From assembly GCF_008327685.1 (NCBI RefSeq), contig NZ_BDDE01000011.1:1-64000 (forward strand): DNA of 64,000 nucleotides, in the 5' to 3' direction. Within the stretch, counting starts at the first letter, position 1. Each line of letters begins with the position of its first letter. Of this stretch, positions 43,434 through 53,378 are shown in pieces. This DNA comes from Actinomadura sp. K4S16. Lineage in GTDB: Bacteria; Actinomycetota; Actinomycetes; Streptosporangiales; Streptosporangiaceae. A model generated the notes under the pieces. That model had not been told where the DNA came from. It saw nothing but the letters and a program-made list of their open reading frames with translations, and ran no database searches. Made by a program: the position numbers and the translations under genes.

Positions 43434-43490
43434 GCACGTCGTCACCTGAGCACGTCGTCGCCTGAGCACGTCGTCGCCTGAGCACGGGTC
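43427..43490. repeat. 16-bp tandem repeat over the Rieske stop codon
   Basis: Four units of CACCTGAGCACGTCGT (43427-43442, 43443-43458, 43459-43474, 43475-43490), the last two with CGCC for CACC and the last ending GGTC. The first carries the last codon and TGA stop of the Rieske gene. It looks like recent slippage in non-coding DNA between convergent genes. Confidence 0.9.
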
Positions 43491-43498
43491 CGGGCGGC

Positions 43499-44668
43499 TC
43501 ACGCCCGCCTGAGCGACTTCGCGCGCGCCGGGCCGTCCTCGCGGGGGACGGCCCGCGCGCCGTCCGCGTGCCGCCCCTCCGCGACCTCCTCCTCGGTGGC
43601 CGGCGCCCGGTCGTCCAGCGCCGTCCCGGTGCCGTCCGCGACGGGCTCGGGGCCGATGCGGAGCCGGGGGAGGGCCTCCGGATGGCGGTCGCGGATGTAG
43701 GAGACCAGGTGCTCGCGCACGTCGCAGCGCAGGTCCCAGGTGCTCGCCGAGTCGGCGGCGCTCATCAGCGCGCGGACCGTGACGAGGCCGCTCGGCAGCA
43801 CGTCCACCACCTGCAGCATCCACTCCCGCCGGTCCCACAGCGGGTTCTCCTTCAGCGCCGTGTACAGCTCGGCGCGCAGCTCCTCCACCGGGACCGTCCA
43901 GTCCACGTGGAGCTCGACCGAGCCGAGCAGGCGGCTGGAGTGCCGGGTCCAGTTCTCGAACGGCTGCTCGGTGAAGTGCGAAACCGGGAAGATCATGCGC
44001 CGGTCGTCCCAGAGCTGCAGGACGACGTAGGACAGCGTCAGCTCCTCGACCCGGCCCCAGATCCCCTGCGTGACGACGACGTCGTCCAGGCGCAGCGCGT
44101 CGCTGAACGCCAGCTGGAGCCCGGCCAGCAGGTTGCCGAGGGTGGGCCGCGCCGCGATGCCCACCACCAGGCCGGCGACGCCCGCCGAGGCCAGCACCCC
44201 GGCGCCGACCGCGCGCACGGCGGGGAAGGTGAACAGCGCCGCGCCGACGGCGAGCACCACGATGATCATGGCCGCGATGCGGCGCAGCAGCAGCATCTGC
44301 GTGCGGGCCCGCCTGGCCCGCCGGTTGCGGTCGCCCTCGACGCGCATCAGCCGCGCCAGCGGCGGGTCGCTCAGCGCGTAGGCGATCCGCAGCACCAGCC
44401 AGGTGGAGGCGCCGATCGCCGCGATCCGCATCGCGTGCCGGACCACGTCCTCGGCGTGCCCGCCGATGACCTGGTACGGCATCGCGGTGCTGGAGCTGAC
44501 GACCACCGCGAACGCGAACGCGGGCGCGGTGCAGCGCCGGGCGACCCGGCCCGCCCCCGGCCAGCGGTGCGACAGCCGGCCCGCGACGAGCCGGCGACCC
44601 CCCTCCACGACGATCACGGACGTCCCGACCACGGCGGCCAGGATGATCCATGCCCAGAGTGCGGACAC
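43499..44668 (-). CDS. MscS-family mechanosensitive channel
   Basis: 389 residues from GTG 44668. Four or five membrane helices, the last two being the pore region ([42 protein letters not shown]), then the MscS beta domain ([31 protein letters not shown]) and a cytosolic C-terminus. It should gate on membrane tension under hypo-osmotic shock. The C-terminal 60 residues are polar and disordered. Divergent from uvrC. Confidence 0.88.
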   Translation of the reverse strand: MSALWAWIILAAVVGTSVIVVEGGRRLVAGRLSHRWPGAGRVARRCTAPAFAFAVVVSSSTAMPYQVIGGHAEDVVRHAMRIAAIGASTWLVLRIAYALSDPPLARLMRVEGDRNRRARRARTQMLLLRRIAAMIIVVLAVGAALFTFPAVRAVGAGVLASAGVAGLVVGIAARPTLGNLLAGLQLAFSDALRLDDVVVTQGIWGRVEELTLSYVVLQLWDDRRMIFPVSHFTEQPFENWTRHSSRLLGSVELHVDWTVPVEELRAELYTALKENPLWDRREWMLQVVDVLPSGLVTVRALMSAADSASTWDLRCDVREHLVSYIRDRHPEALPRLRIGPEPVADGTGTALDDRAPATEEEVAEGRHADGARAVPREDGPARAKSLRRA

Positions 44669-44826
44669 GTCCGGAACGACCCCCTTCGAAGATCAGCGAC
44701 CCGTTTGACCCTCCCTTTCCGGTGGATTTGCGAACATCCGGGCATCGGGGAGAGATCTACGTCACCCTCCGGGAAGCCGCGGAGCGGGCCCGGCTCGCGG
44801 GGGCACGGCGTGTCGGTGCCGCCCAT

Positions 44827-44832
44827 TAGGCT
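44827..44832 (+). promoter_or_regulatory. -10 element of the leaderless uvrC operon
   Basis: TAGGCT fits TANNNT and ends 8 nt before the GTG at 44840, with no Shine-Dalgarno; transcription probably starts at the G of the start codon. Confidence 0.45.
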
Positions 44833-44839
44833 TTCGAAC

Positions 44840-46831
44840 GTGGCAGATCCGGCGACCTACCGACCCGCACCCGGCTCCATCCCGGAATCCCCGGGGGTGT
44901 ACCGGTTCCGCGACGAGCACGGCCGGGTCATCTACGTGGGCAAGGCGAAGAACCTGCGCTCGCGGCTGAACTCCTACTTCGCCGACTTCTCCGCCCTGCA
45001 CCCCCGCACCCAGACGATGGTGCAGACCGCCGCCCGCGTCGACTGGACGGTCGTCGGTACCGAGGTCGAGGCCCTCCAGCTGGAGTACTCCTGGATCAAG
45101 GAGTTCGACCCAAGGTTCAACGTCCGCTACCGCGACGACAAGTCCTATCCCTATCTCGCCGTCACCCTGAACGAGGAGTTTCCGAGGGTGATGGTGATGC
45201 GGGGAGCCAAGCGCAAGGGCGTGCGCTACTTCGGGCCGTACTCCCACGCCTGGGCGATCCGGGAGACGGTCGACCAGCTGCTGCGCGTGTTCCCCGTCCG
45301 GACGTGCAGCGCCGGCGTGTTCAAGCGGCAGCACCAGCTCGACCGGCCCTGCCTGCTCGGCTACATCGGCAAGTGCTCGGCGCCGTGCGTCGGCCGCGTC
45401 TCGCCCGACGAGCACCGCCTGCTCGCCGAGGACTTCTGCGACTTCATGGCCGGGAACACCACCCGGTTCATCAAGCGCCTCGAACGCGACATGCGCGAGG
45501 CCGCCGCCTCCCAGGAGTACGAGCGCGCCGCACGCCTCCGCGACGACATCCGCGCCCTGGAGCGCGCGCTGGAGAAGCAGGCGGTCGTGCTGCCCGACCG
45601 CACCGACTGCGACATGATCGCCTTCGCCGAGGACGAGCTGGAGGCGGCCGTCCAGGTGTTCTACGTGCGCGGCGGGCGCATCCGCGGGCAGCGCGGCTGG
45701 GTCGTCGACAAGGTCGAGGACGTGACCACCGCCGACCTCGTCGAGCACTTCCTCATCCAGATCTACGGCGAGAGCGAGTCGGTGCCCCGCGAGGTCTGCG
45801 TCCCGGCCCTGCCGCCCGAGGAGGACGCCATGGCCGAGCTGCTGGCGGAGCAGCGCGGCGGGCCCGTCCGGCTGCGCGTCCCGCAGCGCGGCGACAAGCG
45901 CGCCCTGCTGGAGACGGTCGCGCGCAACGCCCACGAGGCGCTCAAGCAGCACAAGACGCGCCGCGCGTCCGACCTCACCACCCGCAGCCGCGCCCTGCAG
46001 GAGATCCAGGAGGCCCTGGAGCTCGACGACGCGCCCCTGCGGATCGAGTGCTACGACGTGTCCAACCTGCAGGGCACCGATGTGGTCGCGTCGATGGTCG
46101 TGTTCGAGGACGGCCTGGCCCGCAAGAGCGAGTACCGCCGGTTCACGATCAAGGGCGTGGAGGGGCAGGACGACGTCCGCTCCATCCACGAGGTCATCAC
46201 CCGCCGGTTCAGGCGCTACCTCGCCGAGAGCGAGAAGACCGGCGAGCTCGACGCCCTCGGCGACCCGGAGGAGGACGGCGCGCACCAGCCGATCGACCCG
46301 GAGACCGGCAGGCCGCGCAAGTTCGCCTACCCGCCGAACCTGGTGCTCGTCGACGGCGGCCCGCCGCAGGTCGCGGCCGCGCAGCGCGCCCTCGACGAGC
46401 TCGGCGTCGACGACATCGCGGTGTGCGGGATCGCCAAGCGGCTGGAGGAGCTCTGGCTCCCCGGCGAGGCCGACCCGGTCATCCTGCCGCGCAACAGCGA
46501 GGGCATGTTCCTCGTCCAGCGGGTCCGCGACGAGGCGCACCGCTTCGCCATCACCTTCCACCGGCAGCGGCGGTCCAGGTCCATGACGGTCAGCGAACTC
46601 GATAACGTTCCGGGTCTGGGCCCGGCGCGCCGCGCGGCGCTGCTGAAACACTTCGGTTCGCTGAAGCGGCTGAAGGACGCGACGCCAGAGCAGGTCGCCG
46701 AGGTCCCGGGAATCGGCAAGCGCAGCGCCGAGAGCATCGTGGCGGCGCTGCACGGCGGGGCCGCCCCGGCGGGCGGCGCGGGCGAGGAACCCGGCGGGGA
46801 CGGCGGGGAGCACAGGGGGAGACGGGCATGA
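44840..46831 (+). CDS. uvrC: Excinuclease ABC subunit C
   Basis: 663 residues from GTG 44840; the frame is open further upstream but lacks family similarity there and overlaps the MscS gene. GIY-YIG nuclease domain ([25 protein letters not shown]), Cys-rich motif [16 protein letters not shown] motif ([22 protein letters not shown]), RNase H-like endonuclease ([20 protein letters not shown]) and a helix-hairpin-helix pair at the C-terminus ([34 protein letters not shown]). It makes the dual incisions in excision repair. First gene of uvrC-rapZ-yvcK-whiA. Confidence 0.96.
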   Translation: MADPATYRPAPGSIPESPGVYRFRDEHGRVIYVGKAKNLRSRLNSYFADFSALHPRTQTMVQTAARVDWTVVGTEVEALQLEYSWIKEFDPRFNVRYRDDKSYPYLAVTLNEEFPRVMVMRGAKRKGVRYFGPYSHAWAIRETVDQLLRVFPVRTCSAGVFKRQHQLDRPCLLGYIGKCSAPCVGRVSPDEHRLLAEDFCDFMAGNTTRFIKRLERDMREAAASQEYERAARLRDDIRALERALEKQAVVLPDRTDCDMIAFAEDELEAAVQVFYVRGGRIRGQRGWVVDKVEDVTTADLVEHFLIQIYGESESVPREVCVPALPPEEDAMAELLAEQRGGPVRLRVPQRGDKRALLETVARNAHEALKQHKTRRASDLTTRSRALQEIQEALELDDAPLRIECYDVSNLQGTDVVASMVVFEDGLARKSEYRRFTIKGVEGQDDVRSIHEVITRRFRRYLAESEKTGELDALGDPEEDGAHQPIDPETGRPRKFAYPPNLVLVDGGPPQVAAAQRALDELGVDDIAVCGIAKRLEELWLPGEADPVILPRNSEGMFLVQRVRDEAHRFAITFHRQRRSRSMTVSELDNVPGLGPARRAALLKHFGSLKRLKDATPEQVAEVPGIGKRSAESIVAALHGGAAPAGGAGEEPGGDGGEHRGRRA

Positions 46832-47706
46832 CCAGCGAGACCAAGATTCCGGACATCGTCATCGTCACCGGCATGTCCGGGGCGGGCCGCAGCACCGCGG
46901 CCAAGTCGCTGGAGGACCTCGACTGGTTCGTGGTCGACAACCTGCCGCCCGGGCTGCTCGCCACGATGGCCGACCTCGGCGGCCGGGTGAAGGACGCGGT
47001 GCCGCGCATCGCCGTCGTCGTCGACGTCCGCAGCCGCGCGTTCACCGACGACCTGCACTCCTCGATCGCCGAGCTGGAGGCCCGCGGGGTCCACCCGCGC
47101 GTGGTGTTCCTGGAGGCCGGCGACGCCGACCTCGTGCGCCGGTTCGAGAGCGTCCGCCGCCCCCACCCGCTGCAGGGCGACGGCCGCCTGGTGGACGGCA
47201 TCGCCCGCGAGCGCGAGCTGGTCCGGGAGGTCCGCGCCGAGGCCGACCTGGTGATCGACACCAGCGGCCTCAACGTGCACGAGCTGCGCAACAAGATCAT
47301 CGGCTTCTTCGGGAACGACAGCGGCGAGTCCAGCCTGCGCGCCACCGTCGTGTCGTTCGGCTACAAGTACGGCCTGCCGGTCGACGCCGACCTCGTCGTC
47401 GACTGCCGGTTCCTGCCGAACCCGCACTGGGTGCCGGAGCTGCGGCCGAAGACGGGCCGCGACGGCGCCGTGCGCGACTACGTCCTCGGCCAGCGCGGCG
47501 CCAAGGAGTTCCTGGACGCCTATGCCGAGGTGCTGCGGCTCCTCGCGGACGGGTATGAACGCGAGGGCAAGCACTACGTGACGCTCGCCGTGGGATGTAC
47601 CGGCGGAAAACACCGTAGTGTTGCCATGGCGGAACAGATCGCCGCCCGGCTGCGGGACGAGGGCATCGAGGTGCAGGTCGCCCATCGTGACCTCGGCCGC
47701 GAATGA
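46828..47706 (+). CDS. rapZ: RapZ-family nucleotide-binding protein
   Basis: 292 residues overlapping the uvrC stop as ATGA. P-loop GMSGAGRST has Arg where Walker A normally has Lys, as in other actinobacterial members. Downstream come [38 protein letters not shown] and the conserved C-terminal [23 protein letters not shown]. In E. coli RapZ is an RNA-binding adaptor controlling amino-sugar synthesis; its job in actinobacteria is less clear. The gene order with yvcK and whiA is conserved across Gram-positives. Confidence 0.93.
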   Translation: MTSETKIPDIVIVTGMSGAGRSTAAKSLEDLDWFVVDNLPPGLLATMADLGGRVKDAVPRIAVVVDVRSRAFTDDLHSSIAELEARGVHPRVVFLEAGDADLVRRFESVRRPHPLQGDGRLVDGIARERELVREVRAEADLVIDTSGLNVHELRNKIIGFFGNDSGESSLRATVVSFGYKYGLPVDADLVVDCRFLPNPHWVPELRPKTGRDGAVRDYVLGQRGAKEFLDAYAEVLRLLADGYEREGKHYVTLAVGCTGGKHRSVAMAEQIAARLRDEGIEVQVAHRDLGRE

Positions 47707-47758
47707 CGGCCCGCGCCGGGACCCGGCGGGGGTCCCGGACGAGGAGAGTAACGGCACG

Positions 47759-48727
47759 GTGAAGCCCCTCGGCCCGAAGGTCGTCGCGCTCGGCGGGGGC
47801 CACGGCCTCTACGCGTCGCTGTCGGCGCTGCGCCGGGTCACCGACCGGCTGACCGCGATCGTCACCGTCGCCGACGACGGCGGCTCCAGCGGCCGGCTGC
47901 GCCGCGAACTCGGCGTGCTGCCGCCCGGCGACCTGCGGATGGCGCTCGCCGCCCTCTGCGGCGACGACGAATGGGGGCAGACCTGGCGCGACGTCGTCCA
48001 GCACCGCTTCCGCGACGAGGGCGACCTGCAGGGCCACGCCGTCGGCAACCTGCTCATCGTCGCGCTGTGGGAGCTGTTCGGCGGCGACGGCGCCTCGCCC
48101 GGCTCCACCGTCGCCGGCCTCGACTGGGTCGGCCGGCTGCTCGGCGCGCACGGCCGCGTGCTGCCGATGGCGGCCATCCCCATGGACATCGTCGCCGAGG
48201 TCCGCGGCGCCGACCCGGCCAGGCCCGACGAGATCACCCATGTCAAGGGGCAGGTGGCGTGCGCCAAGACGCCCGGCAGCGTCCTCGGGGTGTCGCTCGT
48301 GCCCGCCGACCCGCCCGCCTGCCCGGAGACCCTCGCCGCCGTCGACGACGCCGACTGGATCGTGTTCGGCCCCGGCTCCTGGTTCACCAGCGTCCTGCCG
48401 CACCTGAAGGTGCCCGCGCTGGCGCGCGCCCTCACCACCTCCCGCGCGCGCCGCGTCGTCGCGCTGAACCTCGCGCCGCAGCCCGGCGAGACCGACGACT
48501 TCTCGCCGCAGACGCACCTGGAGGTCCTGCAGGCGCACGCGCCCGACCTGCGCGTGGACGTCGTCCTCGCCGACCGCGGGGTGGTGGACGACCCGGACGC
48601 CCTCGACAAGGCCGTCCAGGACCTCGGCGGCCGCCTCGTGCTCGCCGACGTCGCCGCCGACGACGGCTCGCCGCGTCATGAACCCGCCCGTCTGGCCCAA
48701 GCCTTCGACAAGATATTCACCGAGTGA
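47759..48727 (+). CDS. yvcK: YvcK-family (CofD-like) protein
   Basis: 322 residues from GTG 47759, 10 nt after GAGGAGAG. N-terminal nucleotide-binding motif [40 protein letters not shown], then [26 protein letters not shown] and [14 protein letters not shown]. YvcK/CuvA proteins bind UDP-sugars and are needed for growth on gluconeogenic carbon and for cell shape, often with PASTA-kinase control. In some actinobacteria it is the second gene after rapZ, as here. Confidence 0.93.
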   Translation: MKPLGPKVVALGGGHGLYASLSALRRVTDRLTAIVTVADDGGSSGRLRRELGVLPPGDLRMALAALCGDDEWGQTWRDVVQHRFRDEGDLQGHAVGNLLIVALWELFGGDGASPGSTVAGLDWVGRLLGAHGRVLPMAAIPMDIVAEVRGADPARPDEITHVKGQVACAKTPGSVLGVSLVPADPPACPETLAAVDDADWIVFGPGSWFTSVLPHLKVPALARALTTSRARRVVALNLAPQPGETDDFSPQTHLEVLQAHAPDLRVDVVLADRGVVDDPDALDKAVQDLGGRLVLADVAADDGSPRHEPARLAQAFDKIFTE

Positions 48728-48788
48728 CGACCGGTGGGGCCGGAATCGGCCACACTGCTGGAAGTCCGATAGGGGGAGGGTTCATCAG

Positions 48789-49769
48789 ATGGCGATGACC
48801 GGTGTGGTCAAGGACGAGCTGAGCAGGCTCACGGTGCTGAAGCCGTGCTGCCGCAAGGCCGAGGTCTCGACGCTGCTGCGGTTCGCGGGCGGCCTGCACC
48901 TGGTCAGCGGCCGCATCGTGATCGAGGCCGAGATCGACACCGGCGTGGCGGCCCGGCGGCTGATCAAGGACATCGCGGAGGTGTTCGGGCACACCTCCGA
49001 GGTCGTCGTGCTCGCGCCGAGCGGCCTGCGCAAGGGCAACCGCTACGTCGTGCGCGTCTTCCGGGACGGCGAGTCGCTCGCCCGGCAGACCGGCCTCATC
49101 GACAACAACGGCCGGCCCGTCCGGGGCCTGCCCCGGCACGTGGTCGCGGGCGCCGCCTGCGACGCCGAGTCGGCCTGGCGCGGCGCGTTCCTCGCGCACG
49201 GCTCCCTCACCGAGCCCGGCCGCTCCATGTCGCTGGAGGTGACCTGCCCCGGCCCCGAGGCGGCCCTCGCCCTCGTCGGCGCCGCCCGCCGCCTGAAGAT
49301 CCACGCCAAGGCCCGCGAGGTCCGCGGCGTCGACCGCGTCGTCGTCCGCGACGGCGACGCGATCAGCGCGCTGCTCACCCGGCTCGGCGCCCACGACAGC
49401 GTCCTCGCCTGGGAGGAGCGCCGGATGCGCCGCGAGGTCCGCGCCACCGCCAACCGGCTCGCCAACTTCGACGACGCCAACCTGCGCCGCTCCGCCCGCG
49501 CCGCCGTCGCCGCCGGCGCCCGCGTCGCCCGCGCCCTGGAGATCCTCGGCGACGACGCCCCCGAGCACCTCGTCAACGCCGGCCGCCTCCGCCTGGAGCA
49601 CAAGCAGGCATCCCTGGAGGAACTCGGCCAGCTCGCCGACCCGCCCCTCACCAAGGACGCCATCGCCGGCCGCATCCGCCGCCTCCTCGCCATGGCCGAC
49701 AAGCGCGCCGGCGACCAGGGCATCCCCGGCACCGAGGCGAACCTCACGGCGGACATGCTCGCGCAGTAG
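48789..49769 (+). CDS. whiA: Sporulation regulator WhiA
   Basis: 326 residues from ATG 48789, preceded by AGGGGGAGG. An N-terminal LAGLIDADG-like homing-endonuclease fold without catalytic acids ([38 protein letters not shown]) and a C-terminal helix-turn-helix ([32 protein letters not shown]). WhiA binds DNA with WhiB to start sporulation septation in filamentous actinobacteria and is also present in non-sporulating ones. Last gene of the operon; a repeat hairpin starts 7 bp after the stop. Confidence 0.96.
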   Translation: MAMTGVVKDELSRLTVLKPCCRKAEVSTLLRFAGGLHLVSGRIVIEAEIDTGVAARRLIKDIAEVFGHTSEVVVLAPSGLRKGNRYVVRVFRDGESLARQTGLIDNNGRPVRGLPRHVVAGAACDAESAWRGAFLAHGSLTEPGRSMSLEVTCPGPEAALALVGAARRLKIHAKAREVRGVDRVVVRDGDAISALLTRLGAHDSVLAWEERRMRREVRATANRLANFDDANLRRSARAAVAAGARVARALEILGDDAPEHLVNAGRLRLEHKQASLEELGQLADPPLTKDAIAGRIRRLLAMADKRAGDQGIPGTEANLTADMLAQ

Positions 49770-50112
49770 TCAATTGGGGGGGGCGACCCCCCATACCCCC
49801 CGTCACGACGCAGGCGATCCTCACGCCGCCGTTGCGGCCTACTGTGCCCGTGACGGCCGGTGTGGCGTCGCTGCGGTCGCCTGCGTCGGCGGGCATGCGC
49901 GTTGCGCTCGCTGCGCTCGCTCCACGCGCCTGCCCGCGCAGTGGTTTTCTGGGGGGCGACCCCCAATCCCCCCGTTGCGAGCCGGGCGATCCTCACGCCA
50001 CGGTTCTGGTGTGTTGTGCCCGTGCAGGTTTCGTCGTGGCGCTGCGGTCGCCCGGCTCGGCGGGTCGGGCGACCTCCAGGCGCCCAGATCGCCTTCCGGC
50101 CGCCCGACCCGC
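49770..50112. repeat. Palindromic repeat copies B and C in tandem
   Basis: Two copies of the element seen at 21803-21964. B: hairpin 1 GGGGGG-GCGA-CCCCCC (49777-49792), stem 2 arms 49807-49817 and 49877-49887, stem 3 arms 49889-49902 and 49924-49937. C: hairpin 1 (49950-49965), stem 2 arms GAGCCGGGCGA (49979-49989) and TCGCCCGGCTC (50048-50058), stem 3 arms 50060-50071 and 50101-50112. C differs from A and B in stems 2 and 3, yet pairing is kept because both strands changed. The gap between whiA and the convergent heparinase gene holds nothing that looks coding. Confidence 0.88.
49777..49792 (+). terminator. Hairpin 1 of repeat copy B, after whiA
   Basis: Six G-C pairs closing a GCGA tetraloop directly after the whiA stop. 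No T-run. Likely a 3'-end signal for the uvrC-whiA operon, by position. Confidence 0.5.
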
Positions 50113-50119
50113 GCCTCGG

Positions 50120-50234
50120 CTCAGGTCCACTCCAAGAGTGTTATGGCGTGGCCCGTCGTAGAGCGTCACAACGTGGCACGTTCTAGAGCGTCGCAACGTG
50201 GCCCGTCCTGGAGCGTTGGGTGTGGGTTTGCTCA
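50120..50234. repeat. 25-bp tandem repeat with CTCAGGTCCACTCCAAGAG block
   Basis: After copy C comes the 19-nt block at 50120-50138, also found inverted at 22040-22058. It runs into 25-bp units starting with AGAGYGT at 50135, 50160 and 50185 and a degenerate unit at 50210-50234. Each has the pattern AGAGCGTC-R-CAACGTGGC. The last unit overlaps the stop of the leftward heparinase gene. Copy A holds two such units on the opposite strand. Confidence 0.82.
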
Positions 50235-52109
50235 GGGGAGGCGGTGGAGGGTTCCGTCTGGGGACGCCTCGAAGGTCAGGGTGTGGGCTGGGAACGTCGC
50301 CTCTACGTGGAGGGTGCCGTTTGGGAGTGTTCTGGTCTGGAGTTTTGGGGGTTCCTGGCCGCGGACGGGGGCTATCAGGGTCAGGATGCGGGCTGGTTGG
50401 GTGCCGGTGCGGGTGGTGAAGGACACCACTGGGGCGGGGGAGCGCTTGCGGGCGGCGGGGGCGATCCAGCCCTGTGGCGGGTCGAGGGCGCCTCGGACGA
50501 TTTTGGTCTCTCCTCGGGGCGTGCCGGGGAGGGGGAGTCGCATGAAGTGGACGCGGACGTGGCCGGCGGTGGCTACGGCGCCGGTACCTTCCGGGGCGGC
50601 GGTGAACGCCGGCGGTAGGTGCCACAGTTGCTCTACCGGGTGGCGGACGGCGGAGCGCACCTCGTCCAGCACCACGAGGGCGTCGGGGTCGGACGCGGCC
50701 AGCACCGAGCGGGTCCGGGTCGTGCCGGCGAAGGCGGTGTCGGAGAACCGGAACGTGTCGGCGCCGCGCCGGAAGGCGTGCGCGACCAGGGCCGTCGGCG
50801 CGCTGTCGCGGAACGGGACGCCCCGCACCACGAGCGTGTTCTGCGCCTCCGGCGAGGCCAGCCATCTCCGCCAGGACGGGGCGCTGTAGCCGATGTGGCC
50901 GCTGGGAACGAGGACGTCCCGGCCGAGCGCGTGGAAGGTCAGCGCCATGTGGTCGTTCTGCCCGTGCGCGTAGCGGCCCGGGCCGAAGCGCGCGGTGTAG
51001 GACATCTCCTCGGTGAACGGGCGGCCCTCCCGTCCCCATCCGGACCGGCCCATGACGTACCCGGCGCGGTAGACCCGCGCCCGCTCCTCGGGCGGGGCGC
51101 CCTCCGCGCCCCGCGTCGCCATGTACCTGATCGGGCCCGCTCCGGGGGAGTCGATCCCGGACGCCCTGGCCGCGTACGACTCGCCGATCTGGAGCAGGTC
51201 CCCGCCGGGCGTGATCTGGAACGCGATGAACTCGTCCAGCAGCCGGAGCCGGCGGGCGAGTTCGGTGGGGACGGAGCGGCGGCACGCGCGCACCACCCGG
51301 AACGCGAGGCGCCACCGGGCCCGGTTGTACACGGCGTAGTGCGCGGACTGCTCGTTTCCGGCGCCCTCCTCGTCGATGGCCGGGCGCGCGTCACCGGGCG
51401 GGGCGAGGCTCGCGTCGAGCAGGCGCCGGTAGCCGAGTCGGGCGAGGTCCTCCCGGCCGATGCCGCAGCCCGCCGTCATGAGCGCCATCGACTCGTCGGT
51501 GCCGTGGTTCCAGGGGCCCGAGTAGTGCTCGGGGCGGGCCAGCCACCCCGCGTGGTCGGCGATCGCCTCGTCCAGCCACCGTCCGGGCAGGTGCCGGCGG
51601 AGGCAGACGAGGGTGGCGAGGCGGAACTTGGCGGCCTCGGCGACCGCCTCGCGCCGGTGCGCGTCGAACCGTTCGGGGCCGGTGTTGCCGGCGAGCCAGT
51701 CCCGCGCGATGCTCGCGGCCGTCTCCAGCGCGGCGCGGTCGCCCGTCCGCTCGAACTGCCTGATGAGGCCGCCGAGCCATTCGAGCGAGTGGAACCAGAG
51801 CTGCCACGACCGGTCGCCGTACGGGTCGAGGCCCCAGTCCACGTGCGTTCCGCGGGCGACGCGGACGGGGGCGCTGCCCGGCGCGGCGAACCGGCCCGCG
51901 CGCACCTGCGCCGCGGGGTTCAGCCTGTCGAGGCCGTTGTAGCCGAGGCATACGGCCTTGGGCGCCGCGGCGCGGGCCTTCACCGGCACGACGGGCGCGG
52001 GCGGCGAGGCGGCGCCTTGGCAGCCGGTCGCCAAGGACAGCAGCAGCGCGGCGCCGGACGCGCCGCGGGCTCTTCTGGAAGGCCGATGGACCACAGTCCA
52101 ACCACACAC
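50232..52109 (-). CDS. Heparinase II/III-family polysaccharide lyase-like lipoprotein
   Basis: 625 residues from GTG 52109 (GTG 52094 is an alternative). N-terminal signal with lipobox SLATGC. Residues about 75-330 form an alpha/alpha toroid (WGLDPYGDRSWQLWFHSLEW, SGPWNHGTDESMALMTAG, AIDEEGAGNEQSAHYAVYN), and the C-terminal part is a beta-sandwich (FGPGRYAHGQNDHMALTFHALGRDVLVPSGHIGY). The His and Tyr in these blocks match catalytic regions of heparinase II/III-type lyases. Substrate unknown; an exported enzyme for an acidic polysaccharide is inferred. It lies downstream of the three-paralogue cluster on the same strand, 60 bp away. Confidence 0.8.
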   Translation of the reverse strand: MCGWTVVHRPSRRARGASGAALLLSLATGCQGAASPPAPVVPVKARAAAPKAVCLGYNGLDRLNPAAQVRAGRFAAPGSAPVRVARGTHVDWGLDPYGDRSWQLWFHSLEWLGGLIRQFERTGDRAALETAASIARDWLAGNTGPERFDAHRREAVAEAAKFRLATLVCLRRHLPGRWLDEAIADHAGWLARPEHYSGPWNHGTDESMALMTAGCGIGREDLARLGYRRLLDASLAPPGDARPAIDEEGAGNEQSAHYAVYNRARWRLAFRVVRACRRSVPTELARRLRLLDEFIAFQITPGGDLLQIGESYAARASGIDSPGAGPIRYMATRGAEGAPPEERARVYRAGYVMGRSGWGREGRPFTEEMSYTARFGPGRYAHGQNDHMALTFHALGRDVLVPSGHIGYSAPSWRRWLASPEAQNTLVVRGVPFRDSAPTALVAHAFRRGADTFRFSDTAFAGTTRTRSVLAASDPDALVVLDEVRSAVRHPVEQLWHLPPAFTAAPEGTGAVATAGHVRVHFMRLPLPGTPRGETKIVRGALDPPQGWIAPAARKRSPAPVVSFTTRTGTQPARILTLIAPVRGQEPPKLQTRTLPNGTLHVEATFPAHTLTFEASPDGTLHRLP

Positions 52110-52169
52110 GCGACGCGCCCTTGCGGCGGTCCGCCGCCGGTGAAGGGCCGGTAAACATTGGGCGACGGG

Positions 52170-53378
52170 TCAGCGCGGGGCGTTGTCGCCGCGCAGCACG
52201 CGCTGGACGAGGTCGTCGCGGAGCTGGCCGTAGCCGGTCTCGGCCCAGACGCTCCGGGACGGGTCGGCCTCGTAGTAGGGGACCTCCCGGCCGTCGCGGG
52301 TGTCGGTGAGGACCTCTGGGGGGCGCTTCTCGCGGGCTGCGCGGGCGCAGGGGCGGCACGTGCGGACGCTCAGCCGTTTGCGGGAGCCGAGGGGGCGCCA
52401 GTCGAGGTCGCTTGTGGCGTCGCCGTGGAGCGGGTTGAAGAAGCACAGCGGGACCGGGGGGATCTCGGGACGCCCCTTCGCGACGGCCTGCGCGGAGGCG
52501 AGGGCGTCGCGGCCCTGGTCGAGCAGGACCAGGACGCCGGCCAGGTCGGGGACGCCGCGTGCCGCGTCGAGCGTCTTCCCGGCGGCCTGGTAGGCGTCCA
52601 GGGCGCGGGCCATCAGCGCGCGGGTCCGCTCGCCCGAGGTCGGGACGGTGCTCTCGTCCAGCAGCTCCCCGAACGCGATGACCTCGCGGGACGCCTGCTC
52701 GCGGAGCTGGTCCTCGGTGGCGCGGTTCGCCGTGGCGAACACCGTGCGGGGCATCAGCAGGCCCTCGCCCTCGCGGCGGACGGAGGCCATCCGCCTGCGC
52801 CGCCACAGCAGGAACCCGGCGACGCCGGCCACGGCGACGCCCGCCGCGCCCGCTCCGACGGGCAGCGCGAGCCCGCCCCCGTCCCCGCCGCGCTCGGGCC
52901 GGGGGGTGCCGTGCCGGGCGTTGTAGCGCTTGTCGATCTCGGCGGAGACCCGGTCGTACTCCTGCTGGCCGGTGCCGGAGACGATGAGGTCGGCGATGCG
53001 GGACAGCCGGGCGGCGAGCGGCGCGTCGTCCATGGCGCGGTCCAGCGCGACCGCCCAGGCGGCGCGGTCGGCCCGGTGGTCGCCGCCCCATTCGCGCGCC
53101 TTCAGGTCCCCGCTGTCGTCGTCGAGGGTGATGAAGATCCCGTCGCGGCCGAGGCGGTCGTGGACGACGGTCGCCAGCTGCTCGGCGTCCGTCCACGTGC
53201 CGCCCTTGACCAGGGGCACCAGCACGACGTAGACCGGCGCGGGCGCCTTGCGGAACTTGGCGATGAGCGCGCGACGCTCCGCCGGGGGCAGCGCGGAGGC
53301 CAGGGAGGGGTCGACGTGGATCGGGGAGCGCCGCAGAGCGGCGGCCAGCCGTTCGCCGGGGGACGGTTCAGTCGACAC
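52170..53378 (-). CDS. Paralogue 1 of a three-gene membrane protein cluster
   Basis: 402 residues, GTG start overlapping the previous gene by 11 bp. No signal peptide. Residues about 10-110 match the N-terminal domain of the two upstream paralogues: LRRSPIHVDPSLASALPPAERRAL, VYVVLVPLVKGG and HDRLGRDGIFITLDDDSG. One membrane helix near residue 175 (LPVGAGAAGVAVAGVAGFLLWRRRR) and a C-terminal domain ending with C-x-x-NPLHG and C-x2-C (TCRPCARAAREKRPP), which paralogue 2 shares. The alpha/beta N-domain recalls TPM-type domains; I do not recognise a function. Confidence 0.75.
   Translation of the reverse strand: MSTEPSPGERLAAALRRSPIHVDPSLASALPPAERRALIAKFRKAPAPVYVVLVPLVKGGTWTDAEQLATVVHDRLGRDGIFITLDDDSGDLKAREWGGDHRADRAAWAVALDRAMDDAPLAARLSRIADLIVSGTGQQEYDRVSAEIDKRYNARHGTPRPERGGDGGGLALPVGAGAAGVAVAGVAGFLLWRRRRMASVRREGEGLLMPRTVFATANRATEDQLREQASREVIAFGELLDESTVPTSGERTRALMARALDAYQAAGKTLDAARGVPDLAGVLVLLDQGRDALASAQAVAKGRPEIPPVPLCFFNPLHGDATSDLDWRPLGSRKRLSVRTCRPCARAAREKRPPEVLTDTRDGREVPYYEADPSRSVWAETGYGQLRDDLVQRVLRGDNAPR

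Noticed and set aside
43568..44839. A longer UvrC beginning far upstream
   Set aside because: The extension overlaps the MscS gene in antisense and has no similarity to UvrC, whose family N-terminus matches GTG 44840.
49993..51315. A 440-codon minus-strand frame over the repeats and the heparinase gene
   Set aside because: It overlaps the better supported heparinase-like gene in another frame and its end is repeat-derived; no recognisable domain.
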